Shown: one piece after another, positions 47,391-56,420 of the stretch | Layout of the letters: each line of letters opens with the position of its first letter | Position numbering within the stretch: the stretch's first letter is position 1 | The notes under the pieces: model-generated | Database searches by the model: none | Told to the model about the DNA's origin: nothing | What the model saw: the letters and a program-made list of their open reading frames with translations, nothing else | Translations under genes and position numbers: made by a program | Origin: Megaleporinus macrocephalus | Lineage: Eukaryota > Chordata > Actinopteri > Characiformes > Anostomidae | Length of the DNA: 64,000 bases | Direction of reading: 5' to 3' | Assembly (NCBI GenBank): GCA_021613375.1 | Contig: CM038719.1 | Location: 4,678,289 to 4,742,288, forward strand

Positions 47391-48800
47391 GAGTACTAAT
47401 TAGTTTGCATTTCTGCTACCGAGCGCTGATTGGTTGGTATTGTTGCTGCTGAGTGCTGATTGGCTAGCACAGCAGCTATGGAGTGCTGATTAGTTAGCAT
47501 TGCTGCTACTGAGTGCTGATTAGTTGGCATTACTACTTCTGGGTGCTGATTGGTTAGTATTATTGCTACTGAGAGCTGATTATTTGGCATTACTGCTACT
47601 GAAAGCTGATTGGTTAGCATTACTGCTACTGAAAGCTGATTGGTTAGCATTACTGCTACTGAGAGCTGATTATTTGGCATTACTGCTACTGAGAGCTGAT
47701 TATTTGGCATTACTGCTACTGAAAGCTGATTGGTTAGCATTACTGCTACTGAAAGCTGATTGGTTAGCATTACTGCTACTGAGAGCTGATTATTTGGCAT
47801 TACTGCTACTGAAAGCTGATTGGTTAGCATTACTGCTACTGAAAGCTGATTGGTTAGCATTACTGCTACTGAGAGCTGATTATTTGGCATTACTGCTACT
47901 GAAAGCTGATTGGTTAGCATTACTGCTACTGAAAGCTGATTGGTTAGCATTACTGCTACTGAGAGCTTATTATTTGGCAATAATACTTCTGGGTGTTGAC
48001 TGGTCAGCATTACTGCTACTGAGGGCTGATTATTTGGCATTACTACTTCTGGGTGCTGATTGGTTAGTATTATTGCTACTGAGAGCTGATTATTTGGCAT
48101 TACTGCTACTGAAAGCTGATTGGTTAGCATTACTGCTACTGAAAGCTGATTGGTTAGCATTACTGCTACTGAGAGCTGATTATTTGGCATTACTGCTACT
48201 GAGAGCTGATTATTTGGCATTACTGCTACTGAAAGCTGATTGGTTAGCATTACTGCTACTGAAAGCTGATTGGTTAGCATTACTGCTACTGAGAGCTGAT
48301 TATTTGGCATTACTGCTACTGAAAGCTGATTGGTTAGCATTACTGCTACTGAAAGCTGATTGGTTAGCATTACTGCTACTGAGAGCTGATTATTTGGCAT
48401 TACTGCTACTGAAAGCTGATTGGTTAGCATTACTGCTACTGAAAGCTGATTGGTTAGCATTACTGCTACTGAGAGCTGATTATTTGGCATTACTGCTACT
48501 GAAAGCTGATTGGTTAGCATTACTGCTACTGAGAGCTGATTATTTGGCATTACTGCTACTGAAAGCTGATTGGTTAGCATTACTGCTACTGAAAGCTGAT
48601 TGGTTAGCATTACTGCTACTGAGAGCTTATTATTTGGCAATAATACTTCTGGGTGTTGATTGGTTAGCATTACTGCTACTGAGGGCTGATTATTTGGCAT
48701 TACTGCTACTGAAAGCTGATTGGTTAGCATTACTGCTACTGAGAGCTGATTAGTTGAAACTAATACTTCTGGGTGTTGATTGGTTAGCATTACTACTGAG
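46990..48800. repeat. 30-bp minisatellite, array 2
   Basis: About 55 units of 'AGCTGATTGGTTAGCATTAC' + TGCTACTGAA, alternating with a 'AGCTGATTATTTGGCATTAC' variant. Between 47580 and 48740 the order is largely one TTATTTGG unit then two TTGGTTAG units, a 90-bp higher-order repeat. Frames of 464 (minus) and 409 (plus) codons are array by-products. Confidence 0.97.
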
Positions 48801-48802
48801 TT

Positions 48803-49299
48803 AGCAAACTAGTTCCAGCTGGAACTGTTTCATGCAATGTAAACACAGGAATCCAGTCATCTCTTATATTTTTGCTGAACAGGATGAACTATTAGTGGAT
48901 CAACCTAAAATATCAGATTTACACAACTTCCCCTCTTCCCCTGTTACACTCAAGCTGCGAGGCTACTACAGCTAACAAGCTAAAACCTCCCCAGTTAGCA
49001 CGTTGCTAACAGCCTGCCTAGAATGAATGACGTACTGTTTTAGAACAAAGTCATTCAGAGTGGGCTCGGTGTGAAACACTCTGTTCAGAACTGTTCACAG
49101 TGGTGGTGAATGGAACCAGACATCCTTTAACACCTTTAACAGCCCCCACATAGACAGTTATTACATAAGATGGTTATAAATACACTGTCTGATGTCTGAG
49201 ACGTTGATTTACTGTAAGTGTACAGTGTATGAACACCAGCGGGGTGATGCTTAAAGGGGGGTCGTTTCCGATAAACTGGCCTGAAAGGGCCAATCGCTG
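48803..49299. other. Unique stretch with family A fragment (49040-49180, reverse)
   Basis: 'TCATTCAGAGTGGGCTCGGT' and 'GGTGGTGAATGGAACCAGAC' in this order are the reverse complement of family A. The rest is ordinary sequence. Confidence 0.5.
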
Positions 49300-49720
49300 C
49301 TGGGGTCTTGCAGGGCTGCTCAGATGGTCGTGTTTACAGCAGGCACCAGCGCTGGCACCACCTCCAGTCACAGCAAGTGGTGCTGTTGGCTAAACACCCC
49401 CTCCTGCCATTCCCCCCCGGGCACTGTCAGCTTCCAGTGAGAGATCTCGACATGCCGGTCCTCGACATGGAGACTCAATCCACGTCTGAAACTGCCTTCG
49501 AACAAAAAGTGCTGCTTCTAAAGCTTGAACCAGATAATTGGCCTGCTTATTAATCCTCGCCAGAGCGGATACATGAAGGGCAGATTCCCTGCAGCTGGTG
49601 ATCCAGACTTTTCCGCTGCGCTCTGTTCAAATGCCAGGAGAGCACTTTTGTTGTTTGTTTAGCTTTCAGTCAAAGCCCTTTTCCATACTCTTCTAAAAGA
49701 TAGTTCTGTATAAAGAACCA
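49300..49720. other. Candidate conserved non-coding island
   Basis: Over 400 bp of normal complexity with AACCAGATAATTGGCCTGCT (49528-49547), TTATTAATCC and TTTGTTGTTTGTTTAGC words. The 81-codon plus frame (49308-49553) shows no domain, and the block's most motif-dense part lies beyond its stop. Confidence 0.3.
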
Positions 49721-49915
49721 TTTGCAAGCGTAAAGGTGCCACAGACTCTAAATCTGTGTTTACATTGTAGGTCATAGTGTAAAACTGAGAGTTCAGCACT
49801 CAGAACTGTACATACCCTGAACCTCAAACTCTGTTCTTCAAATCCAACTCCTGCTTTTACAGAAGAGGGAGGATAAACGGGCCGAACTACAAATACTACA
49901 CTGTTACGTAACAGA
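49721..49915. other. Short unique stretch
   Basis: Ordinary sequence between the island and the next array. Nothing recognised. Confidence 0.3.
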
Positions 49916-49919
49916 CTGG

Positions 49920-50430
49920 TTAATATTTACACCCCCAACATTTACACACAACCACAACACCAACCAGCAACCAGAACATTTACACACAACCACAACACCA
50001 ACCAGAACATTTACACACAACCACAACACCAACCAGCAACCAGAACATTTACACACAACCACAACACCAACCAGAACATTTACACACAACCACAACACCA
50101 ACCAGCAACCAGAACATTTACACACAACCACAACACCAACCAGCAACCAGAACATTTACACACAACCACAACACCAACCAGCAACCAGAACATTTACACA
50201 CAACCACAACACCAACCAGCAACCAGAACATTTACACACAACCACAACCCCAACCAGCAACCAGAACATTTACACACAACACCAACCAGAACATTTACAC
50301 ACAACCACAACACCAACCAGCAACCAGAACATTTACACACAACCACAACACCAACCAGCAACCAGAACATTTACACACAACCACAACACCAACCAGCAAC
50401 CAGAACATTTACACACAACCACAACCAATC
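49920..50430. repeat. 38/31-bp minisatellite (CCAGAACATTTACACACAAC)
   Basis: Fourteen or so units of 'CCAGAACATTTACACACAAC' + CACAACACCAA, with or without an extra CCAGCAA, giving 38- and 31-bp variants that alternate irregularly. One unit near 50276 lacks the ACCACA segment. Confidence 0.96.
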
Positions 50431-50539
50431 CAGTGTTCCAGGCTGTGAAGGGAACGTCACTACTTTTCATTCCTTCCCAACAAACAACCCAACTGTCAGA
50501 GCTCCATGTTCATCTTTAAACCAGCCTGAAGATCCTCTT

Positions 50540-50885
50540 CTCCACATTCTTCATCTAATGTTCCACCTTAAATACTGAAGCTAGAGAGTAACCACAGCAC
50601 CGTTTAAGGTGGAACAGAACATTCCCAAATTAAGCTCATCTTTAACAGAATCCTGAACAACTTTAACTCTCAGTCTGTACGTTTCACTCCGGACAGTTTC
50701 TCCAACACTCGGACACCATGGAGCAGCTTCAGCTCAGCGTTCAACACTGAAGAGACCGAAGAGACGAGCAGCTCCACCTTTATTAGCACTACAACCCCAA
50801 CAGTGACTGGAAGTAGCAGCCATGCTGTGTGAGTGGATCACTGTGTGCTGGTTGAAGCAGATCATCTTAAACTGAAAGTTTCACT
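50540..50885 (-). repeat. Dispersed repeat family B, copy 2 (frame broken)
   Basis: About 95% similar by eye to 29535-29890, same orientation. Relative to copy 1 it has one-base losses near 50664 (TCTCAGTC for TCTGCAGTC) and near 50793 (ACCCCAAC for ACCTCCAAC). The first places a stop just after the peptide-like part of the minus-strand frame. Immediately followed by a 42-bp array. Confidence 0.6.
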
Positions 50886-50889
50886 GTGA

Positions 50890-51282
50890 GAAAATAATGA
50901 AGGTGTTTCTAATAAAGTGGCCGATTAGTGGAAGTATAGGGTAGGTGTTTCTAATAAAGTGGCCATTTAGTGAAAGAGCATGGTAGGTGTTTCTAATAAA
51001 GTGGCCATTTAGTGAAAGAGCAAGGTTGGTGTTTCTAATAAAGTGGCCATTTATTGAAAGAGCAAAGTCGGTGTTTCTAATAAAGTGGCCATTTAGTGAA
51101 AGAGCAAGGTCAGTGTTTCTAATAATGTGGCCATTTAGAGGAAGTGCAAGGTTGTTGTTTCTAATAAAGTGGCCATTTTGTAAAAGAGCAAGGTTGGTGT
51201 TTCTAATAAAGTGGCCATTTAGTGAAAGAGCAAGGTTGGTGTTTCTAAAAAAGTGGCCAGTGAGTACAAGCACAAGCTAGGT
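50890..51282 (+). repeat. 42-bp minisatellite, array 3
   Basis: Nine or so units of 'TTTCTAATAAAGTGGCCAT' + TTAGTGAAAGAGCAAGGTTGG. This array has its own private variant (GTGAAAGAGCAAGG), so it amplified independently of arrays 1 and 2. Confidence 0.96.
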
Positions 51283-51529
51283 AACTAAACAGTGTGAGGG
51301 CGGAGCTTATTTACATGGAGGTTCATTTTATTTTGATGTGTGATCATTGCAGCGTGTCACTATAAACGAGCCAATCAGAGTAAAGCTCATCTAATTATTC
51401 ATGATCTCAACAGCAGCTCGTTTAATTCTAGGACCAAGTCATATGAAGTAAATGGACATGGAAAAAACGCATCTGGACATAATGTCTCATACCTTCTACG
51501 TGGAAGATCAGAGAAGAGTTGAAAACACT
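51283..51529. other. Short unique stretch
   Basis: Ordinary AT-leaning sequence with a GAGCCAATCAGAG CCAAT box near 51368. No gene. Confidence 0.3.
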
Positions 51530-52090
51530 GAGTAAATGAAGTCAGTGTTTTCTCCAGCACTGCAGAATTTAATGTCTGCGCCTAATTGCTGTTTTGATTA
51601 GCAATTAAATAAATGAAGGGTGGTCTCTGACTTTCGCTCCGCTCCGCATATTTTACTTTCCTTATATTTTGAGTTAGAGCTCTTAAGACGACCTCATTAT
51701 AAGTGCATTCCATTCATTTAACAGTACACAGAGGAAGGCAGTCTCATCAGAGCACATTATAAAGGCCTGCGGAGTCGAGCCGTCTGCAGTCACGCTGCTT
51801 CAGAGGTGAGCGGAGCAGTTCTGGATGAATTATGAATGTTTGACCTCCTGGAGAAAAATGGAGGTATTAGTTAAAGCGCTGCTTGACGATTCGCTCTTCT
51901 TTAAACTTGACATTAAATCAGTTTCCACAATATAACAAATGACCCTTCGCCAAATGTGTTAAAGACTTCATGAATCCACTCCATCGCTGCGCACGTGGAG
52001 GACTCCTGTATCCGGTACTCACCGTCCTGACTCAGAGGAACATAGCAGCCGCGCAGCAGATACAGTGTGTGACCGAACACATACACAGCT
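51530..52090. other. Candidate conserved non-coding island
   Basis: Contains CCTAATTGCTGTTTTGATTA (51580-51599) and the adjacent GCAATTAAATAAATGA, a tight cluster of homeodomain-type cores, then CpG-bearing and TATAAAGG words. The AAATCAGTTTCCAC and GTGTGACCGAACAC parts further right are ordinary. No coding frame stands out. Confidence 0.35.
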
Positions 52091-52094
52091 ATTT

Positions 52095-53042
52095 TGTAGG
52101 TGTTTCTAATAAAGTGGCCAGTCATTGAATGAGGCAGGTAGGTGTTTCTGCTAAAGTGGCCAATTAGTGGAAGTACAAGGTAGTTGTTTCTATAACAGAA
52201 GGTCAGAGAATAAAGTGGCCAGTGAGTGGAATACAAGGTAGGTATTTCTAATAAAGTGGCCAGTGAGTGGAATACAAGGTAGGTATTTCTAATAAAGTGG
52301 CCAGTGAGTGGAATACAAGGTAGGTGTTTCTAATAAAGTGGCCAGTGAGTGGAATACAAGGTAGGTGTTTCTAATAAAGTGGCCAGTGAGTGGAATACAA
52401 GGTAGGTGTTTCTAATAAAGTGGCCAGTGAGTGGAATACAAGGTAGTGGTTCTAATAAAGTGGCCAGTGAGTGGAAGTACAAGTTATATGTTTCTAATAA
52501 AGTGGCCAGTTAGAGAAAGGATAAGGCAGGTGTTTCACAGTTAGTGAAAGAGCAAGGTGGGTGTTTCTAAAAAAGTGGCCGGCTAGTGAGAGAGCAAAGT
52601 ATGTGTTTCTAATAAAGTGGCCAGTCAGTGAAAGAGTGAGGTACGTGTTTCTAATAAAGTGGCCAGTAATTGAAAGTACAAGGTTGGTGTTTCTAATAAA
52701 GTGGCCAGTCAGTGGAAGGACAAGGTAGGTGTTTCTAATAAAACGGCCAGTGAGTGGAAGTACAAGGTATGTGTTTCTAATAAAGTGGCCAGTTATTGGA
52801 AGTACAAGGTATGTGTTTCTAATAAAGTGGCCAGTCAGTGGAAGTACACGGTACGTGTTTCTAATAAAGTGGCCAGTTAGTAAAAATAGAAGGTATATGT
52901 TTCTAATAAAGTGGCAGTTAGTAAAAATAGAAGGTATATGTTTCTAATAAAGTGGCCAGTTAGTAAATATAAAAGGTATGTTTTTCTAATAAAGTGGCCA
53001 GTTATTGGAAGTACAAGGTATGTGTTTCTAATAAAGTGGCCT
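52095..53042 (+). repeat. 42-bp minisatellite, array 4
   Basis: About 22 units. 52205-52450 has a 41-bp version (GTGAGTGGAATACAAGGTAG), while 52720-53040 has AGTACAAGGTATGTG and AAAAATAGAAGGTATATG versions. All keep 'TTTCTAATAAAGTGGCCAG'. Confidence 0.97.
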
Positions 53043-53468
53043 CATAGTTTGTTATTCATAGTTGGCTCTTGTGAGCTGATAGCACTGCCAGTCAGTCATC
53101 TCTGAGCATTTTACCAGTCAATACAAGACACAGCTTAGCTCTCCCACAGCTGTAATCTCATATTTCCATCAGGGAAGAGGTGTGTGGAGTAAAGGATGTC
53201 CAGCAGGATGAAGGCGTTACAGTTTTGACATCTAGGCTTCATTATAAATTTATCACGAGTGGATCGATACAGTTCAAAGAGTTTGAGCCATATCAAATGG
53301 GAACAACATCCTGTTAAATAATACAACATGTGATGTAAGGCAGTTCTTCACTCAGTATCTGCAGCAGGTTTGCCTGGAGCTCAGAAGAAAGAGAACACAC
53401 TGAAACATTTGCCAAGGACTTTTCTCAAAACTCAACTAGTTGTCATTGAAAGTCCTAAAGTCATATGT
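53043..53468. other. Non-repetitive stretch
   Basis: Ordinary sequence, no gene recognised. The minus frame at 53135-53329 is short and featureless. Confidence 0.35.
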
Positions 53469-53469
53469 C

Positions 53470-54033
53470 TATATACACAGTTGGGTCACATTATTATGTG
53501 AGTCACATTATTATATTACACTTCCTACTTTCAATGGTAATAGCACATAGGTGTCAGCATTCTGGTCTGGGGAATGTTCTCGTAGCATTCTCTGGAATCA
53601 GTCATCCTTGTGGAAGCCACAGTCAACTGATTTGGGTATGAACCCACCTTTCAGATCAAGTACACCACACATGCTGATTGTCTTCTCTGGGGCGAATGGG
53701 ATCTTCCAGCAAGGAAGACGACTAGAAATGTCCCACATGGGTTAGAAGAGCTGGACAAGACTTCCAAGTACTACCCTGGAGCCCTAATTCCCCAGACTTA
53801 AACCCAATTGAGCCTCTGTGGAACCAGCTAGATGGTGGTGTTGGCTCTATGGATCCTCCTCCACGCTCCCTCCAGCAGCTGTGGGATGCACTGCAGTCAG
53901 CATGATACCTCCTGATACCTGTGACCACCTACCAGCACCTTATTGAGTCTCCCAGTCCGTCTAGCTGCTGTCCATGCTGCACACGGTGGCTACTCTGGAT
54001 ATTGGTCATAATAATGTGACGCGAATGTATATA
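53470..54033 (+). mobile_element. Tc1/mariner-like transposon, internally deleted
   Basis: Left end 'TATACACAGTTGGGTCACAT', right end 'GGTCATAATAATGTGAC' then GCGAATGTATATA, forming inverted repeats bounded by TA. The plus-strand interior decodes, with frame breaks, to transposase C-terminal pieces: an IFQQ-like segment near 53701, a TTLEP/PWSPNSPDLNPIE-like segment near 53760-53815, and a PPRSLQQLWDAL-like segment near 53855-53895. The N-terminal DNA-binding half and much of the catalytic core are missing. Confidence 0.7.
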
Positions 54034-54449
54034 ATCCATCAGGGTTACTGAAGAAGAAAGGACCTGCAAATAAGCTTGTGTTATCATGTCAAGAACCACT
54101 CTATACTAACTACACGTTGAAGTGTCTTCTCCTGTACTTCACCATCCGGACCCCAGCACACGAGAGAGTAAGGAAAAATCTGGCTTCATGTTGCTGTCTA
54201 GGCGTCACAGCATGGCTGTCTTCACCTCTCCAGCTAAGGTGCTAAGTGGAGGACTGCGGAGGTGGAAGCATCCCAGTGTTCTCACCAACCTCACAAAGAG
54301 AACAGTAGGGCTGCAGCTACTAGTCGACATTTAGCTCTGCAGTTGCTTAAATGGATACTCCAGCCATCAGAAAAATTAACTTGTGGGTGAAGCAAGCTTG
54401 GTAGACACCATTTCCAAACACGCAAATGTCCTGCAGTGTCAACACTGTG
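54034..54449. other. Non-repetitive stretch
   Basis: Ordinary sequence with short frames only (54122-54334 plus, 70 codons, no domain recognised). Confidence 0.35.
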
Positions 54450-55010
54450 TATCTGATACTGAACAACTGCCCATCCTGTGTGGTCTGATACTGAACAACT
54501 GCCCATCCTGTGTGGTCTGATACTGAACAACTGCCCATCCTGTGAGGTCTGATACTGAACAACTACCCACTCTGTGCGGTCTGATACTGAACAACTGCCC
54601 ATCCTGTGTGGTCTGATACTGAACAACTGCCTATCCTGTGTGGTCTGATACTGAACAACTGCCCATCCTGTGTGGTCTGATACTGAACAACTGCCCATCC
54701 TGTGAGGTCTGATACTGAACAACTACCCATTCTGTGCGGTCTGATACTGAACAACTGCCCATCCTGTGTGGTCTGATACTGAACAACTGCCTATCCTGTG
54801 CGGTCTGATACTAAACAACTGCCCATCCTGTGTGGTCTGATACTGAACAACTGCCCATCCTGTGAGGTCTGATATGAAACAACTGCCCATCCTGTGTGGT
54901 CTGATACTGAACAACTACCCACTCTGTGTGGTCTGATACTGAACAACTGCCCATTTTGTGCGGTCTGATATGGAACAACTGCCCATCCTGTGCGGTCTGA
55001 TGCTGTTGCT
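54450..55010. repeat. 32-bp minisatellite (CTGATACTGAACAACTGCCC)
   Basis: About 17 units of 'CTGATACTGAACAACTGCCC' + ATCCTGTGTGGT, with ACTACCCACTCTGTGCGG variants recurring every few units. Followed by family D sequence ('ACAATCTGGACCAGATTTAC' at 55045). A related 31-bp array lies at 61870. Confidence 0.96.
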
Positions 55011-55062
55011 CCATCTGCATTGACCAGGTGCCCATGTTTGAATACAATCTGGACCAGATTTA

Positions 55063-55250
55063 CTCATGAAGATCCTGCTGTCCAGAGACCCTCCTGAAGA
55101 TCCTGCTGTCCCGAGACCCTCCTGAAGATCCTGCTGTCCAGAGACCCTCCTGAAGATCCTGCTGTCCCGAGACCCTCCTGAAAATCCTGCTGTCCAGAGA
55201 CCCTCCTGAAGATCCTGCTGTCCAGAGACCCTCCTGAAGATCCTGCTTCC
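55063..55250. repeat. 28-bp minisatellite (GAAGATCCTGCTGTCCAGAG)
   Basis: Six to seven units of 'GAAGATCCTGCTGTCCAGAG' + ACCCTCCT, with CCCGAG and AAAATCC variants. Confidence 0.95.
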
Positions 55251-55769
55251 TACTTAATTACAGTCATTTCTTCTCCTGCCTCACAAACACTGAGCTGGTC
55301 CTCGCTGCTACTGTGATGGGACAGTTTTCGTCCTTTGTCTCTACATTCAGAGACACATATAGTTGTACATTTGATTCCTATTGTATTTGTGCTTGTTGTG
55401 CTTGTTCAGTGTGGACCAGAGGAGGACTTTTTGAGTCCTACACAATCAGTAGGATGGGTGTCCACATACTTCTGGCCACACAGGGCAGTAGTTTGTTGTG
55501 CCTTATTCAGACTAAGCAAGCACTCCTTCCTTTTTAACGCGAGCAGAGAGCTGATTGTTTCCTGTGAAACTTTCCGATACAACACGGCAGGCCCAATTCT
55601 GTGCCTCATGGTCATAACTCAAGACGCAAACTCTCATCCGAACCCGTCTGCAGGAGGTGGGGGGTGTGCTGGGGAACTGGACGGATCCTATCTCCGTCCT
55701 GTAGTGATGCATTGTGTTTGGGTTCCTCTTTGACACAAAGCTAATGTGCTGTAATGGATCGCAAATGAA
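55251..55769. other. Non-repetitive stretch, no gene supported
   Basis: Ordinary sequence. A 132-codon plus frame (55335-55733) overlaps two minus-strand frames and shows no recognisable domain, signal or splice pattern. I leave it unannotated. Confidence 0.35.
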
Positions 55770-56420
55770 CTGAGGCGAGGACAGCACCCATTCATCACCG
55801 GCCCAGATGCTGCAGATTCCGCCGCTATCGGGGGGAGGAGGGGGAGCGTGAACCGGTCCCCTGGAGAAGGACTGGAGTGGATATGGCGTTAATCAGTATT
55901 TATAGTAGGGGCTCCTACTAAGGCGGCAAAATGGCCGTCAGACGGAGGGCAGAGTTAGAAGAATGAGCTCCGTTAAACATTATCAGAAAATTGGCCTAAT
56001 GTTAACGGCGCACCGCAGCCGCGCGGCTCGGATCAATTCTTTATAATTGCTCTTGCTCTGTGTAATGGTTTCACAGCTATTTTAGCACTTAGCCGCCGAG
56101 CGCATAGAGGGAGGATTTTGGAAATGACCGCACATCCAATTTCACAACTGAGCTACGGAGCGCTTCGGATTACAGACGGAGGAATTAAATGCGTTGCTGG
56201 AATTTACTCGCAAACTTCCCTCCAGGGATCGATAGCGTTTATCTAAAACGCACAAGGTGTGCGGCTACGAAGTCTGGAGACTCCTGACCAGTACGACTGT
56301 ATGAGCTTGGTGGATATCCCATTCCAAAACCAAGGTAAAGGTTTTGTTTCGCTTCTGTTTGCTCACATGGCTGAGACTCCACTCCGCCCTGTGTCCACTC
56401 CTAACTGTACAGCTTACGGC
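55770..56420. other. Candidate conserved non-coding island
   Basis: Normal-complexity sequence with 'GGCCTAATGTTAACGGCGCA' (55993-56012), GATCAATTCTTTATAATTGC and several CpG words. Abuts the 8-bp target duplication of the hAT-like element at 56413-56420. Confidence 0.3.

Noticed and set aside
47396..48790. 464-codon minus and 409-codon plus frames
   Set aside because: Same explanation: 30-bp array translated on both strands.
49920..50430. CRISPR-like array (regular repeats of about 38 bp)
   Set aside because: No unique spacers: the whole unit repeats. The genome context is vertebrate and there are no cas genes. The same applies to the other minisatellites.
55335..55733. 132-codon plus-strand frame in unique sequence
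   Set aside because: Two minus-strand frames overlap it, it has no recognisable domain and no splice or promoter context. A chance frame of this length is expected in 64 kb.
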